Below are positions 6,480-14,782 of a stretch of DNA of 34,558 bases, one piece after another. Numbering within the stretch: position 1 is the stretch's first letter; every line of letters starts with the position of its first letter. Source of the DNA: Limnohabitans sp. Rim8 (GTDB lineage: Bacteria; Pseudomonadota; Gammaproteobacteria; Burkholderiales; Burkholderiaceae_C); the NCBI GenBank assembly GCA_945901045.1, contig CAMDKK010000043.1, positions 1 through 34,558 on the forward strand, given 5' to 3'. Below the pieces are notes generated by a model. It made no database searches, was not told the DNA's origin, and saw nothing but the letters and a program-made list of their open reading frames with translations. The translations under genes and the position numbers were made by a program.

Positions 6480-8621
6480 TCAGCTGCGCGTGATCTTCAA
6501 GACCTTGGCGCCGGGGTTGCGCTTAGGGGCGCCGTGGCCGCCGGGGGCGTGGGGTTTGAAGCTGCCAGCGCCCACTGGCTTAGGACCACGGGCAAACTTG
6601 TCGCCAGGGCCGCTGCGGGCAGGACGGGTGTCCCCGCGAGGCTCGAAACGACCTTCAGGACGGCTGTCGCCGCGACCTTCAAATCGGCCATCTGGACGGC
6701 CTTCTGGACGGCCTTCTGAGCGACCACCTTCAAAGCGGCCACCTTCTTGACGAGGTGCGCCATCGAAGCGGTTGTCACCCCGGTTTTCAAAACGACCGGC
6801 TTCAGGGCGCTGCTCGAAGCGCACATCACTGCGACCGTCTTTGCGGGCATCGAAACGAGGCTGCTCAGAACGTTGTTCAAAGCGAGGCTGCTCGCTGCGT
6901 TGTTCAAAACGGGGTGCTGGACGACCTTCGAATCGGTCACCGCCGCCGCCAAAACCGCCACCACCGAAGCCGCCACCGAAGCTGCGGTTGCCTTGTGGGC
7001 GACCACGAGGAGCGCCACGGTCATTGCGGTCGTAACTGCGTTCTTGACCACCGCGACCGGCTCCACCGGCCATGCGGGTGTCTGGAAAGCGTTGTTTAGG
7101 CTCCAAGCCTTCAATCACTTCCGCTTTGAAGGGCTGGCGTGTGTAAGACTCGATGTCCATGATCTTGCGGCGATCGCGCACTTCGGCAAAGGTCACGGCC
7201 AGACCGTCACGACCCGCACGTCCCGTGCGGCCAATGCGGTGTGTGTAATCTTCGGATTTCATGGGCAAACCGAAGTTGAACACGTGGGTGATGGTGGGCA
7301 CGTCAATGCCGCGAGCGGCCACGTCGGTGGCGACCAAAATTTGTACTTGGCCATTGCGCAAAGCCATCAATCGGCGGTTACGCAAACCTTGGCTTAAAGC
7401 ACCGTGCAAGGCGACAGCCGAAAACCCATCTTGTTGCAAGTCGGTAGCCAGACCATCGCACTCAATTTGCGTACTGGCAAATACGATCGCTTGATCAATG
7501 GACGCATCACGTAACCAATGGTCAAGCATCTTGCGCTTGTGTTGCGCGTTATCAGCCCAGTAGAGGCTTTGCTTGATGTTGTTGTGCTTTTCAGTCGGTG
7601 AGTCGATCTGAATTTTCTGAACCGAAGAGCCGCCGTCGTGCATCACGCGCATGGCCAATTGTTGAATGCGTGGCGCGAAGGTGGCGCTGAACATCATGGT
7701 TTGCTGACGCTGCAGGGTCATTTCATTGATGTCGGCCAAGTCGTCAGAGAAGCCCAAGTCGAGCATGCGGTCGGCTTCATCCACCACCAAGAACTTGACT
7801 TTGTCCAGCTTGATTTGTTGCGAACGTTGCAGGTCAAGCAAACGGCCAGGCGTGGCCACCACCAAGTCAGCGTTTTGCAGCTTGGCAATTTGCAACTGGT
7901 AAGGAATGCCACCCACCACGTTGGCAATGCGCATGCCGCGGCAATGCTTGACCAACTCGATGGCGTCATGCGCCACCTGTTGGGCCAATTCGCGTGTCGG
8001 GCAAACAATCAAAGCACCCGGCGCGGCGGCTTTGAAGTTGCGTGGGTTGGTGGGGTCCTGGCGTTTTTTGCGCTTTGGGGCGGGCTCGCCCTTTGCGGCC
8101 GCGTCAGCACAAGCGGCTTCAAAATCAGCGCGTTCTTGGGCTTCTGCAGCAGCTTGTTCTTGAATCAAGGTGTGCAAAACAGGCAGCAAAAACGCGGCTG
8201 TTTTACCCGAACCGGTTTGGCTTGACACCATCAAGTCCACATAATGTTGACCTTTGGCGTTGGCCTTGGTCGTCATGGCCAAAGGAATACAACGGCTTTG
8301 TACTGGTGTGGGTTGGGTGTAACCCAGATCGGCAACAGCTTGAATCAATTCAGGGGCCAGACCAAAGAGCACAAAACCATTGGGTGTTGTAGTCTCGGCA
8401 GAAGCATCGTTTTCGGCATCTGCATCTGCATTTGCATTTGCATCGGCAGCGACAGGGGGCTTGCTTGTTTCAGGTTCGCCAACCAGCAAAGCGACAGCAG
8501 CAGCTTGGATCTGCAATGCGGGTGTCACGACGGTTGTTGTTGCTGTCGCAACAGGGGTGGAATCGATGGAAATGTTTTCGGCAGGCGACAAGTCGTCCTG
8601 CACGGCAATCGTGTCAGTCAT
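6480..8621 (-). CDS. DEAD-box ATP-dependent RNA helicase with long disordered RG-rich tail
   Basis: Cytosolic RNA helicase of about 713 residues, RhlE-like in its core. From the ATG at 8621 an Ala/Asp-rich N-terminal extension (about 1-80) precedes the Q motif (near 83-108), motif I SQTGSGKT (near 134-141), PTREL (near 208), DEAD (281-284), SAT (312-314) and HRIGRTGR (461-468). A roughly 45-residue insert rich in A, E and K (near 155-199, with KRKKRQDP) sits between motifs I and Ia. After about residue 520 the protein is low-complexity, with repeated RFE, GR and RPEGR units, including a tandem RFEQRSEQP. Such tails bind RNA non-specifically. The start is uncertain: an in-frame ATG at 8633 would add four residues. 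A leader of about 190 bases with two stem-loops and a TATATT promoter precedes it. The likely role is ribosome assembly or cold adaptation (inference). Confidence 0.93.
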   Translation of the reverse strand: MTDTIAVQDDLSPAENISIDSTPVATATTTVVTPALQIQAAAVALLVGEPETSKPPVAADANANADADAENDASAETTTPNGFVLFGLAPELIQAVADLGYTQPTPVQSRCIPLAMTTKANAKGQHYVDLMVSSQTGSGKTAAFLLPVLHTLIQEQAAAEAQERADFEAACADAAAKGEPAPKRKKRQDPTNPRNFKAAAPGALIVCPTRELAQQVAHDAIELVKHCRGMRIANVVGGIPYQLQIAKLQNADLVVATPGRLLDLQRSQQIKLDKVKFLVVDEADRMLDLGFSDDLADINEMTLQRQQTMMFSATFAPRIQQLAMRVMHDGGSSVQKIQIDSPTEKHNNIKQSLYWADNAQHKRKMLDHWLRDASIDQAIVFASTQIECDGLATDLQQDGFSAVALHGALSQGLRNRRLMALRNGQVQILVATDVAARGIDVPTITHVFNFGLPMKSEDYTHRIGRTGRAGRDGLAVTFAEVRDRRKIMDIESYTRQPFKAEVIEGLEPKQRFPDTRMAGGAGRGGQERSYDRNDRGAPRGRPQGNRSFGGGFGGGGFGGGGDRFEGRPAPRFEQRSEQPRFEQRSEQPRFDARKDGRSDVRFEQRPEAGRFENRGDNRFDGAPRQEGGRFEGGRSEGRPEGRPDGRFEGRGDSRPEGRFEPRGDTRPARSGPGDKFARGPKPVGAGSFKPHAPGGHGAPKRNPGAKVLKITRS

Positions 8622-8717
8622 ATGTATTCTCATGCACGACGTTCCGCAAAGGCTGCAGGTGGCGCCGTTCAGTGGTTGGAAAAACATCAACCATCAAACG
8701 GTGCTCAGTGCTGTTTT

Positions 8718-8761
8718 GGAAGGTGCGGGACCTTCCCAGACGAGTGACTCTTAATGAGTCA
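8718..8761 (-). promoter_or_regulatory. Stem-loops in the helicase mRNA leader
   Basis: GGAAGGT (8718-8724) and ACCTTCC (8730-8736) form a 7-bp stem with a 5-base loop. TGACTC (8745-8750) and GAGTCA (8756-8761) form a 6-bp stem with a 5-base loop. Both lie between the candidate promoter at 8797-8816 and the helicase start at 8621. Neither is followed by a T run on the minus strand. Structured leaders are known for some cold-shock RNA helicase mRNAs; a control role here is inference. Confidence 0.4.
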
Positions 8762-8796
8762 AGGCATGAAGGGAGATGTAAGTAACGCAAAAATAT

Positions 8797-8816
8797 CTGC
8801 GCAGCCTTCGAATATA
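8797..8816 (-). promoter_or_regulatory. Candidate extended -10 promoter of the helicase gene
   Basis: On the minus strand the sequence reads TGC-TATATT-CGA-AGGCTGCGCAG, with TATATT at 8816-8811. The TG one base before the hexamer makes it an extended -10. The TATAWT-N3-AGGCT layout matches the rpsP and rplS promoters. The distance to the helicase ATG implies a long leader of roughly 180 bases. Confidence 0.5.
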
Positions 8817-8884
8817 GCACAGTTTTCAGAAATGGCTACGGGTTTTCCCTGAAATTAATTCTCAGGCTGGTTTTGAACCACTTT

Positions 8885-9484
8885 TCAGCTCAAGCGAATG
8901 AACTGATCCCGGTAGTGAATCAGCTCATCGATCGACTCATGCACATCGGCCAAGGCGGTGTGACGTTGTTTCTTTTTAAAGCTGTTGAACACCGCGGGTC
9001 GCCAGCGACGAGAAAGTTCTTTGAGGGTACTCACGTCCAGATTGCGGTAATGCAAATAGGCTTCGAGTTTGGGCATGAATTTGACCAAAAAGCGCCTGTC
9101 TTGACTGATGGTATTGCCGCACAAAGGTGACGCGCTCTTGGGCACGTATTTACGCAAAAAACCCACAATCAGTTCTTGGGCCTCGAGCTCGGTCATGGAG
9201 GAGGCTTTGACCTTGTCGATCAAACCGCTCTTGCCATGTGTGCCACGGTTCCACGCATCCATTTTGCCCAGCAACTCATCGCTTTGATGTATGACCAGCA
9301 CGGGTCCTTCAATGCGCACGCTCAGATGCGGGTCGGTCACGATCACCGCAATTTCCAGCAAACGTTCTTTTTCAGGGTCCAGTCCTGTCATTTCGCAGTC
9401 GATCCAGACCAGGTTCTGGTCAGATTTGGGCAGTTTCGGTGCGGCGACGGGAATTTCAGTCGATGTAGGGGTGTTCTCAGGCAT
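8885..9484 (-). CDS. orn: Oligoribonuclease
   Basis: Cytosolic 3'-5' exoribonuclease of the DEDDh class that degrades 2-5-mers of RNA, including pGpG from cyclic-di-GMP turnover, to mononucleotides. From the ATG at 9484 (199 residues) the signature [22 protein letters not shown] gives D29 and E31. [11 protein letters not shown], the [11 protein letters not shown] segment with the third acidic residue, and [14 protein letters not shown] with the catalytic H and last D follow. The N-terminus has about 20 extra residues compared with E. coli Orn (181 residues). A longer in-frame reading to 9601 would overlap the divergent peptidase gene and lacks similarity. It is divergent from the M48 peptidase gene with 40 bases between starts. 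Confidence 0.96.
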   Translation of the reverse strand: MPENTPTSTEIPVAAPKLPKSDQNLVWIDCEMTGLDPEKERLLEIAVIVTDPHLSVRIEGPVLVIHQSDELLGKMDAWNRGTHGKSGLIDKVKASSMTELEAQELIVGFLRKYVPKSASPLCGNTISQDRRFLVKFMPKLEAYLHYRNLDVSTLKELSRRWRPAVFNSFKKKQRHTALADVHESIDELIHYRDQFIRLS

Positions 9485-9524
9485 GCCATGATTGTCGCCG
9501 AACAAAGCTCTACACTTGTCGACC

Positions 9525-10787
9525 ATGAATCCGTCTTTCAATCTCTCTCTTGCATTGGCTGTGGCATTGTTGTGTAACGTGCTGCTTAAGTTTTGGCTCA
9601 ATACCCGCCAGGTGCGTTATGTGGGCCGGCATCGAGGTGCTGTGCCCCTGCCTTTTGCCGGCACCATTGGGCTGGTCGACCACCACAAAGCGGCCGACTA
9701 CACGGTTGCGAAAATTCGCCTGTCCCAACTCGACATTGCCTTGGATGCAGCCTGCTTACTGGCTTGGACCTTGCTCGGCGGTTTGGACGCATTGAACACG
9801 CTCTTGATCGGGTGGTTAGGCGCAGGCATGACGCAACAAATCGCCTTGGTTTTGAGCTTCTCATTCATGGGTGGTTTGATCGGCTTGCCTTTGTCCTTGT
9901 ACCAAACATTTGTGCTTGAACAGGCTTTTGGTTTCAATAAAACGACTTGGCGCTTATGGTTTTCCGATGCACTGAAAGGTGTGGTTCTGGGCTTGGTCTT
10001 GGGGGTTCCCATGGTCTGGCTGGTGCTTTGGCTGATGCAAACAGGTGGCGCTCAGTGGTGGGCCTGGGCCTGGGCTGCGTTTGTGGGTTTTCAATTGTTC
10101 ATCATGGCGATCGCACCGAATGTCATCATGCCTTTGTTCAATAAATTCACGCCCTTAGAGGATGAGTCGCTCAAGGCCCGAGTCAATGCCTTGATGCAGC
10201 GCGCAGGTTTCACTGCGAAAGGTTTTTTTGTGATGGACGGCAGCCGCCGTTCAGCCCATTCCAATGCCTTTTTCACGGGCTTCGGGGCCAGCAAGCGGGT
10301 GGTGTTTTTTGACACTTTGCTGCAACAACTCAGCCCTGCAGAAATGGAGGCTGTGCTGGCCCATGAGCTGGGTCATTTCAAACATCGCCATATTTTGAAA
10401 ATGATGGCCACCAGTTTCACGCTCAGTCTGGCAGGCTTGGCCCTGTTGGGTTGGCTGAGCCAGCAAGCCTGGTTTTATACCGGTTTAGGTGTATTGCCCA
10501 GCATGACGGGGCCAAACAATGCGCTGGCCTTGGTACTCTTCATGCTGGTCACACCGGTGTTCACCTTTTTTATTGCGCCACTGTCATCTTGGCGATCTCG
10601 CCAACAAGAGTTTGAGGCCGATGCCTATGCCTGCACACAAGCGGCCGGTTCAGATCTGGCGTCAGCACTTTTAAAGCTGTACCAGGACAATGCCTCCACA
10701 CTGACACCCGACCCTTGGTACGTCAAGTTTTACTACTCGCATCCCCCGGCCAGCGTGCGTTTGGCTCGGATGCAAGCCGCATCATGA
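9525..10787 (+). CDS. M48 family metallopeptidase (Ste24/CAAX protease type)
   Basis: Integral inner-membrane zinc protease of 420 residues. It has an N-terminal M48 domain with several membrane segments and the catalytic motif [14 protein letters not shown] (HELGH at residues 280-284), followed by two more hydrophobic segments and the third zinc ligand region [10 protein letters not shown] (near 361-369). The [21 protein letters not shown] segment before the zinc site is typical of Ste24-like enzymes. The probable role is membrane-protein quality control; bacterial members are not known to process prenylated proteins. The gene overlaps the next one by ATGA, so translation of all three genes in 9525-12117 is probably coupled. 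The ATG at 9525 has a weak ribosome-binding site. Confidence 0.92.
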   Translation: MNPSFNLSLALAVALLCNVLLKFWLNTRQVRYVGRHRGAVPLPFAGTIGLVDHHKAADYTVAKIRLSQLDIALDAACLLAWTLLGGLDALNTLLIGWLGAGMTQQIALVLSFSFMGGLIGLPLSLYQTFVLEQAFGFNKTTWRLWFSDALKGVVLGLVLGVPMVWLVLWLMQTGGAQWWAWAWAAFVGFQLFIMAIAPNVIMPLFNKFTPLEDESLKARVNALMQRAGFTAKGFFVMDGSRRSAHSNAFFTGFGASKRVVFFDTLLQQLSPAEMEAVLAHELGHFKHRHILKMMATSFTLSLAGLALLGWLSQQAWFYTGLGVLPSMTGPNNALALVLFMLVTPVFTFFIAPLSSWRSRQQEFEADAYACTQAAGSDLASALLKLYQDNASTLTPDPWYVKFYYSHPPASVRLARMQAAS

Positions 10788-11098
10788 CCGCGGCTCTCAA
10801 ACCCACGCAGATCGTAGCGGCCTTGAGCGGTATTCCTGGGTGGGTATTGTCGGGCGACGGCCCCCATGTCTGTATCGAGAAATCCTGGCACTTCCCCGCA
10901 TTTCTACAAACGATGGCTTTTGCCAATGCAGTGGCTTGGATTGCAGAGCAGCGCAATCACCACCCTGAGCTTCTGATCAGTTACAACCGTTGTACCGTTC
11001 GTTGGCAAACACATGACGTCAAAGGCTTGAGCGTATTGGATTTCGATGCAGCCCAAGCCCTTGAAAAACAGCTGTTTGCGGCGAAAGAGCAGGCATGA
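10784..11098 (+). CDS. 4a-hydroxytetrahydrobiopterin (pterin-4a-carbinolamine) dehydratase
   Basis: Small cytosolic enzyme of 104 residues that dehydrates the 4a-carbinolamine left by aromatic amino-acid hydroxylases so that the pterin can be recycled. The family fold and signature are visible: W-HFPAFLQTMAFANAVAWIAEQRNHHPEL with HHP at 59-61, then the YNRCTVRW strand and THDVKGLS-LD (H78), the other active-site histidine region. The ATG at 10784 overlaps the stop of the peptidase gene and the end overlaps the start of rsgA, both by ATGA. No phenylalanine hydroxylase gene is present in the window, so its job here may be general pterin repair rather than Phe catabolism. Confidence 0.9.
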   Translation: MTAALKPTQIVAALSGIPGWVLSGDGPHVCIEKSWHFPAFLQTMAFANAVAWIAEQRNHHPELLISYNRCTVRWQTHDVKGLSVLDFDAAQALEKQLFAAKEQA

Positions 11099-12117
11099 AA
11101 CGAACCCAGACCAAAGCCGCCAAAGCACAGGCTTTGACTGATGGTGCGGCTTTGAACACGGGCTTGGTGGTCGGCTCACACGGGCGGCATTGTGTTGTTG
11201 AAACAGCGACAGGGCAACGTGTGATCTGCCACCCACGGGGTAAAAAGAGTCAGTCCGTGGTGGGTGATCGCGTGAGATGGCAAGCAGCAACAGACGAAGG
11301 CACCATTGAACGTGTCGAAACTCGGCGAAATTTGTTCTATCGCCAAGACGAAATTCGCACCAAGTCCTTTGCGGCCAATCTTGATCAGGTGTTGATTTTG
11401 ATTGCCGCAGAACCCGAATTTTCAGAAACCCAACTGACGCGGGCATTGATCGCGGCTGAGGCCGAAAAGATCCAACCCATCATTGCTCTGAATAAAAGTG
11501 ATTTGGGTGCGCCGTTTGACTTGGCATGGGAGCGATTGTCTCCTTACCGTGACATGGGCTACAGCATGGTGCCCCTGAGCTTGAAGGAGGCGCAGTTGCA
11601 GGCGGATCATCCTGACCAAGACCGGCCCTTGTCACCTGTTGCGGCAAATGGTCAGGCGCAATTGCTGCAACTCCTGGGTGGCCGGACCAGTCTGGTGTTG
11701 GGGCCTTCAGGATCAGGCAAAAGCACACTCATCAATTCCTTGGTGCCTGGTGCGCAGGTCGTCACCGGTGAAATTTCGCAAGCGCTCAATTCCGGCAAAC
11801 ACACAACGACGACGACGACTTGGTACTGGGTCGACAGCATTGTCAGTGAAACCGAGCAACGGACCGCATTGATTGACTCACCAGGGTTTCAAGAGTTTGG
11901 CTTGCACCACATTGCGCCGACACAGTTGGCTCACTTGATGCCAGACATCAAGGCCCATGCCAGCCAATGCCGTTTTTACAACTGTACCCATTTGCATGAA
12001 CCCGGTTGTGGTGTGCTCGCCCAGGTTGAAGCCGAAACCGGACTGGGTGCCATCAGCGCCCGAAGACACCGCATTTACAAGCAGTTGTTTGACGAGTTAG
12101 GTCAGCAGCGCTGGTGA
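11095..12117 (+). CDS. rsgA: Ribosome small-subunit-dependent GTPase RsgA
   Basis: Circularly permuted GTPase of 340 residues that acts as a late 30S assembly checkpoint. An N-terminal OB-fold (about 20-90) with R-rich start is followed by the G domain in permuted order: G4 NKSD (133-136), G1 GPSGSGKST (203-211), the SGKHTTTTT G2 region and G3 DSPGF (261-265). The C-terminal zinc knuckle uses C292, C297, H299 and C305. All key residues are intact. It is translationally coupled to the pterin dehydratase by a 4-base overlap. Its stop directly abuts the stop of the convergent CobD/CbiB-like gene with no spacer. Confidence 0.97.
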   Translation: MKRTQTKAAKAQALTDGAALNTGLVVGSHGRHCVVETATGQRVICHPRGKKSQSVVGDRVRWQAATDEGTIERVETRRNLFYRQDEIRTKSFAANLDQVLILIAAEPEFSETQLTRALIAAEAEKIQPIIALNKSDLGAPFDLAWERLSPYRDMGYSMVPLSLKEAQLQADHPDQDRPLSPVAANGQAQLLQLLGGRTSLVLGPSGSGKSTLINSLVPGAQVVTGEISQALNSGKHTTTTTTWYWVDSIVSETEQRTALIDSPGFQEFGLHHIAPTQLAHLMPDIKAHASQCRFYNCTHLHEPGCGVLAQVEAETGLGAISARRHRIYKQLFDELGQQRW

Positions 12118-13104
12118 TCAACCCAACACATTGGCCAAAGTCAGCAAGGCCACCAGCACCAACCACATCACGACGGTTCGCCAAACCAGACCCACCACTT
12201 GGGCAAAGTGCGCAACTTCAGGCAGGCGCCCAGGTGTGCTGGTGCTGCCCGAACTGAGATTGGAGGCATCGAATTCGGTGTCATCGCTTTGAGTTGACTT
12301 CAGGGTTGCGCCGCCCAATTGAATATGAATCGCTCCTGAGGTGGCGGCCAAGATCACGCCATCATTGTCATTTGGAAATTTTTGTGCATGGTTGCGCCAG
12401 CCATCCATGGCATCTTCAAAACTGCCCACAATGGCAAAGCCCAATGCCGTGGCGCGAGCAGGCAGCCAGTCCAAGCTTTGCCAAGCTTGCGCGGTGGCTT
12501 GGGTGAGCGACGCACTGACCATAGGAGAGTCTTGGCGTGGGGTCGAACCTGTTGACCAGAAGCGGGAAGTGAATTCGGCAAACCGGTAAGCCACTGCGCC
12601 GACCGGGCCCAGCCCAATCACGGACAAGACCGCGTACCAAAAAAAAACACCAAATACGTGCCTGTGTGCGTCGATGACCGAATGCTCAATCACGTGCCGC
12701 ACGATCTCGCTGCGGGGTAATGCGCTGGCGTCGACCTGCTGCCATTGGGCCAATAACTCGCGGGCCAGATTTTCGTTTCCTTCTTCAAGGGCATCGCGAA
12801 TGTCGGTGAAGTGGTGGCTGAACTGTCTGAAACCCAGCGTGACATACAGCAGGGCCACATTCCAGGCCACAGCAAACACCCAACCCAAAGTCAGTGCCAG
12901 CAACCAATGGACGAGTAAAACCAGCAGCGATGGGACCCCCACAGTCACTGACCATGCCAGCCAGCCATGGGTTTTGTGTCCCGCATCCACATTCCGAGAC
13001 ACCCAAGTCGCCCATTTTCGCAAGCTGTTGTGCAAAAAGTGCACCCCAGAAAGAGGACGCACCTGCTCAATCACCAACGCCAGGAAAATGGAAAAAAAAC
13101 TCAT
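12118..13104 (-). CDS. CobD/CbiB family membrane protein
   Basis: Integral membrane protein of 328 residues related to adenosylcobinamide-phosphate synthase CobD/CbiB and to AmpE. The N-terminus (FFSIFLALVIEQVRP) and the LSVIGLGPVGAVAYR and W-x-PAR-x-TALGFAIVGSFEDA segments resemble the family; the segment LDWLPAR is conserved in CbiB. Hydrophobic stretches are near 55-95, 150-170 and 305-327. No other cobalamin gene is near, and the CbiB family includes non-cobalamin members, so a role in B12 synthesis is unproven. It is the last gene of a likely minus-strand operon apaH-Nudix-cobD-like, 23 bases after the Nudix stop. Confidence 0.78.
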   Translation of the reverse strand: MSFFSIFLALVIEQVRPLSGVHFLHNSLRKWATWVSRNVDAGHKTHGWLAWSVTVGVPSLLVLLVHWLLALTLGWVFAVAWNVALLYVTLGFRQFSHHFTDIRDALEEGNENLARELLAQWQQVDASALPRSEIVRHVIEHSVIDAHRHVFGVFFWYAVLSVIGLGPVGAVAYRFAEFTSRFWSTGSTPRQDSPMVSASLTQATAQAWQSLDWLPARATALGFAIVGSFEDAMDGWRNHAQKFPNDNDGVILAATSGAIHIQLGGATLKSTQSDDTEFDASNLSSGSTSTPGRLPEVAHFAQVVGLVWRTVVMWLVLVALLTLANVLG

Positions 13105-13127
13105 GTCACATCATAAAGCGCGAAGCC

Positions 13128-13856
13128 CTAAGCCGCCAGAAATCGGTAAAAATTGCGCAACATGCCTGCCGTGGCACCCCAAATGAAACGTTCAATCTCC
13201 TGAGTTTCCCCAGCTGCTTGCTGGCGCTGTTCAACGTAGGGCATCGAAAACCATTGTCTGGTAACACCATTGGCATCAAATACATGTCTGCGGTGATTTG
13301 CGGGGTCCATCAAAAAAGCAAGAGGAACTTCAAAAACGTCGGCCACTTCGTCCGCGTTCGGTGCGATTTCCAGATCCGCAGAGACCAAGGCCACCACTGG
13401 GGTGACAGAAAACGCTGTCCCTGTGACGTAAACCGGTAATTCGCCCAAAATCTGAACATGCTTCGCATGCAGGCCCACTTCTTCTTCGGCTTCTCGCAAA
13501 GCAGCAGCTTGCAAACTGGCATCGGTGGGGTCTAGCTTACCGCCTGGAAAAGCCACCTGTCCCGAATGTGTATTCATGTGCGCCGCCCGCTGGGTCAGCA
13601 GCACATGGGGTGTTTGGCCCTCAGGCCCGCGCATGACCAGCGCAATCAACACGGCAGCCTGTGTAGAGGGGCGCTGGCTGAAAATGGGTTCGCGCAAAAC
13701 CTCGGGAGACCAATCTGGAGGCTTGTCAAATCTTGCGCGCAAGGCTTGAGGCGATAAGGCTTGAAGCGAAATGGCCGGAAGATGGGCGTCAATCCCCTGA
13801 ATGGCCACAAGGCGGGGGTCAAATCGGGGTAATTTGGAAAGCGGTACGTGCGACAT
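13128..13856 (-). CDS. Nudix hydrolase, CoA pyrophosphatase type
   Basis: Cytosolic Nudix enzyme of 242 residues. The Nudix box is seen as GGKLDPTDASLQAAALREAEEEVGL, with the RE and EE residues needed for metal binding. The upstream pattern LLTQRAAHMNTHSGQVAFPGG is typical of the NudL/CoA diphosphatase group, which splits coenzyme A into 3',5'-ADP and phosphopantetheine. The protein is somewhat longer than E. coli NudL (about 190 residues) because of an N-terminal extension of roughly 70 residues. The ATG at 13856 is preferred over a TTG three codons earlier. It lies 28 bases after the apaH stop and 23 bases before the CobD/CbiB-like gene, so all three probably form one transcript. Confidence 0.88.
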   Translation of the reverse strand: MSHVPLSKLPRFDPRLVAIQGIDAHLPAISLQALSPQALRARFDKPPDWSPEVLREPIFSQRPSTQAAVLIALVMRGPEGQTPHVLLTQRAAHMNTHSGQVAFPGGKLDPTDASLQAAALREAEEEVGLHAKHVQILGELPVYVTGTAFSVTPVVALVSADLEIAPNADEVADVFEVPLAFLMDPANHRRHVFDANGVTRQWFSMPYVEQRQQAAGETQEIERFIWGATAGMLRNFYRFLAA

Positions 13857-13884
13857 GGGGGTCAACCATAACAGCTTGGCTGTT

Positions 13885-14712
13885 TCAGGGTTCTTGGGCT
13901 GGCTCGCACTTCACCTGAATGCGTTCATGGGCAGCTGGCGAATCCCCCAGTCTTAACGCCGTCAGGCAGCCGCCCCAGACGCAACCTGTGTCCAAGCCGA
14001 TCACATCCGAGCGGCCCAACCCACCCAGGGTCGACCAATGACCAAAGGCCACCGTTTCTCCTGCGGTCAAGCGACCGGGCACGTCAAACCAAGGCATGAA
14101 GCCCGTGGGTGCAGTGCCTGCGCCTTCCTTGGTCTCGAACTCCATCAGGCCCTCGGCGGAGCAAAAACGCAAGCGGGTCAGGCCGTTGATGACCATCCGC
14201 AAGCGGTCATTGCCAGACAGATCGTTATGCCATTGCTTGGGTGTATCGCCATACAGGTCCTGCAAAAAATGGCCAAGCTGGGGGCTGCGCAACACCGACG
14301 TAACTTCGTCAGCCAAGGCCAGTGTTTGCGCTGCAGTCCAGCTGGGCAAGACGCCGGCGTGGACCATCAAGATGCCGTGTGCAGAAATGGCCAAGTGTTG
14401 CTGGCGCAACCAGTGCAAAAGACCCGTTGCATCTGGTGCCTCGAGCACGGATGCCAATGTGTCGCGCCGACCCGCTGGCCGTACGCCATGCGCCACCGCC
14501 AGCAAATGCAAATCGTGGTTGCCAAGGACGCATTGCACGCTGTGGCCCATGCCCATCAATCGGCGCAGGGTGGCTGCAGACTCAGGCCCCCGATTGACCA
14601 TGTCGCCCAAAACATAGAGTGTGTCCCGGCTGGGGGAAAAATCCAGCTCAGCCAATAAACGGGCGAAAGCCGAGTCGCAGCCCTGAATGTCGCCCACCAA
14701 ATAAACCGCCAT
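13885..14712 (-). CDS. apaH: Symmetrical bis(5'-nucleosyl)-tetraphosphatase (Ap4A hydrolase)
   Basis: Cytosolic metallophosphatase of 275 residues that cleaves Ap4A symmetrically to two ADP, and in E. coli also removes Np4 caps from RNA. The metallophosphoesterase motifs are complete: GDIQGC (residues 7-12), GDMVNRGPES, GNHDLHLLA, and the later HAGVLPSW histidine region. The N-terminus MAVYLVGDIQGC equals the normal family start. It is the first gene of a probable minus-strand operon with the Nudix and CobD/CbiB-like genes and is divergent from the CNNM-type gene, with 70 bases between starts. Ap4A and CoA hydrolysis side by side suggests a nucleotide house-cleaning theme (inference). Confidence 0.95.
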   Translation of the reverse strand: MAVYLVGDIQGCDSAFARLLAELDFSPSRDTLYVLGDMVNRGPESAATLRRLMGMGHSVQCVLGNHDLHLLAVAHGVRPAGRRDTLASVLEAPDATGLLHWLRQQHLAISAHGILMVHAGVLPSWTAAQTLALADEVTSVLRSPQLGHFLQDLYGDTPKQWHNDLSGNDRLRMVINGLTRLRFCSAEGLMEFETKEGAGTAPTGFMPWFDVPGRLTAGETVAFGHWSTLGGLGRSDVIGLDTGCVWGGCLTALRLGDSPAAHERIQVKCEPAQEP

Positions 14713-14782
14713 GAATCCGTTCCCTCATTCGTTCAACCATTGTCCTCTATCAGGGTCACACAGGCACGGCACAATAGAGACT

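Noticed and set aside
6747-8225. Long plus-strand open frames (6747-7397, 7638-8225) opposite the DEAD-box helicase
   Set aside because: They mirror the repeat-rich RG tail and helicase core; their translations are low-complexity or unlike any family, with no ribosome-binding sites.
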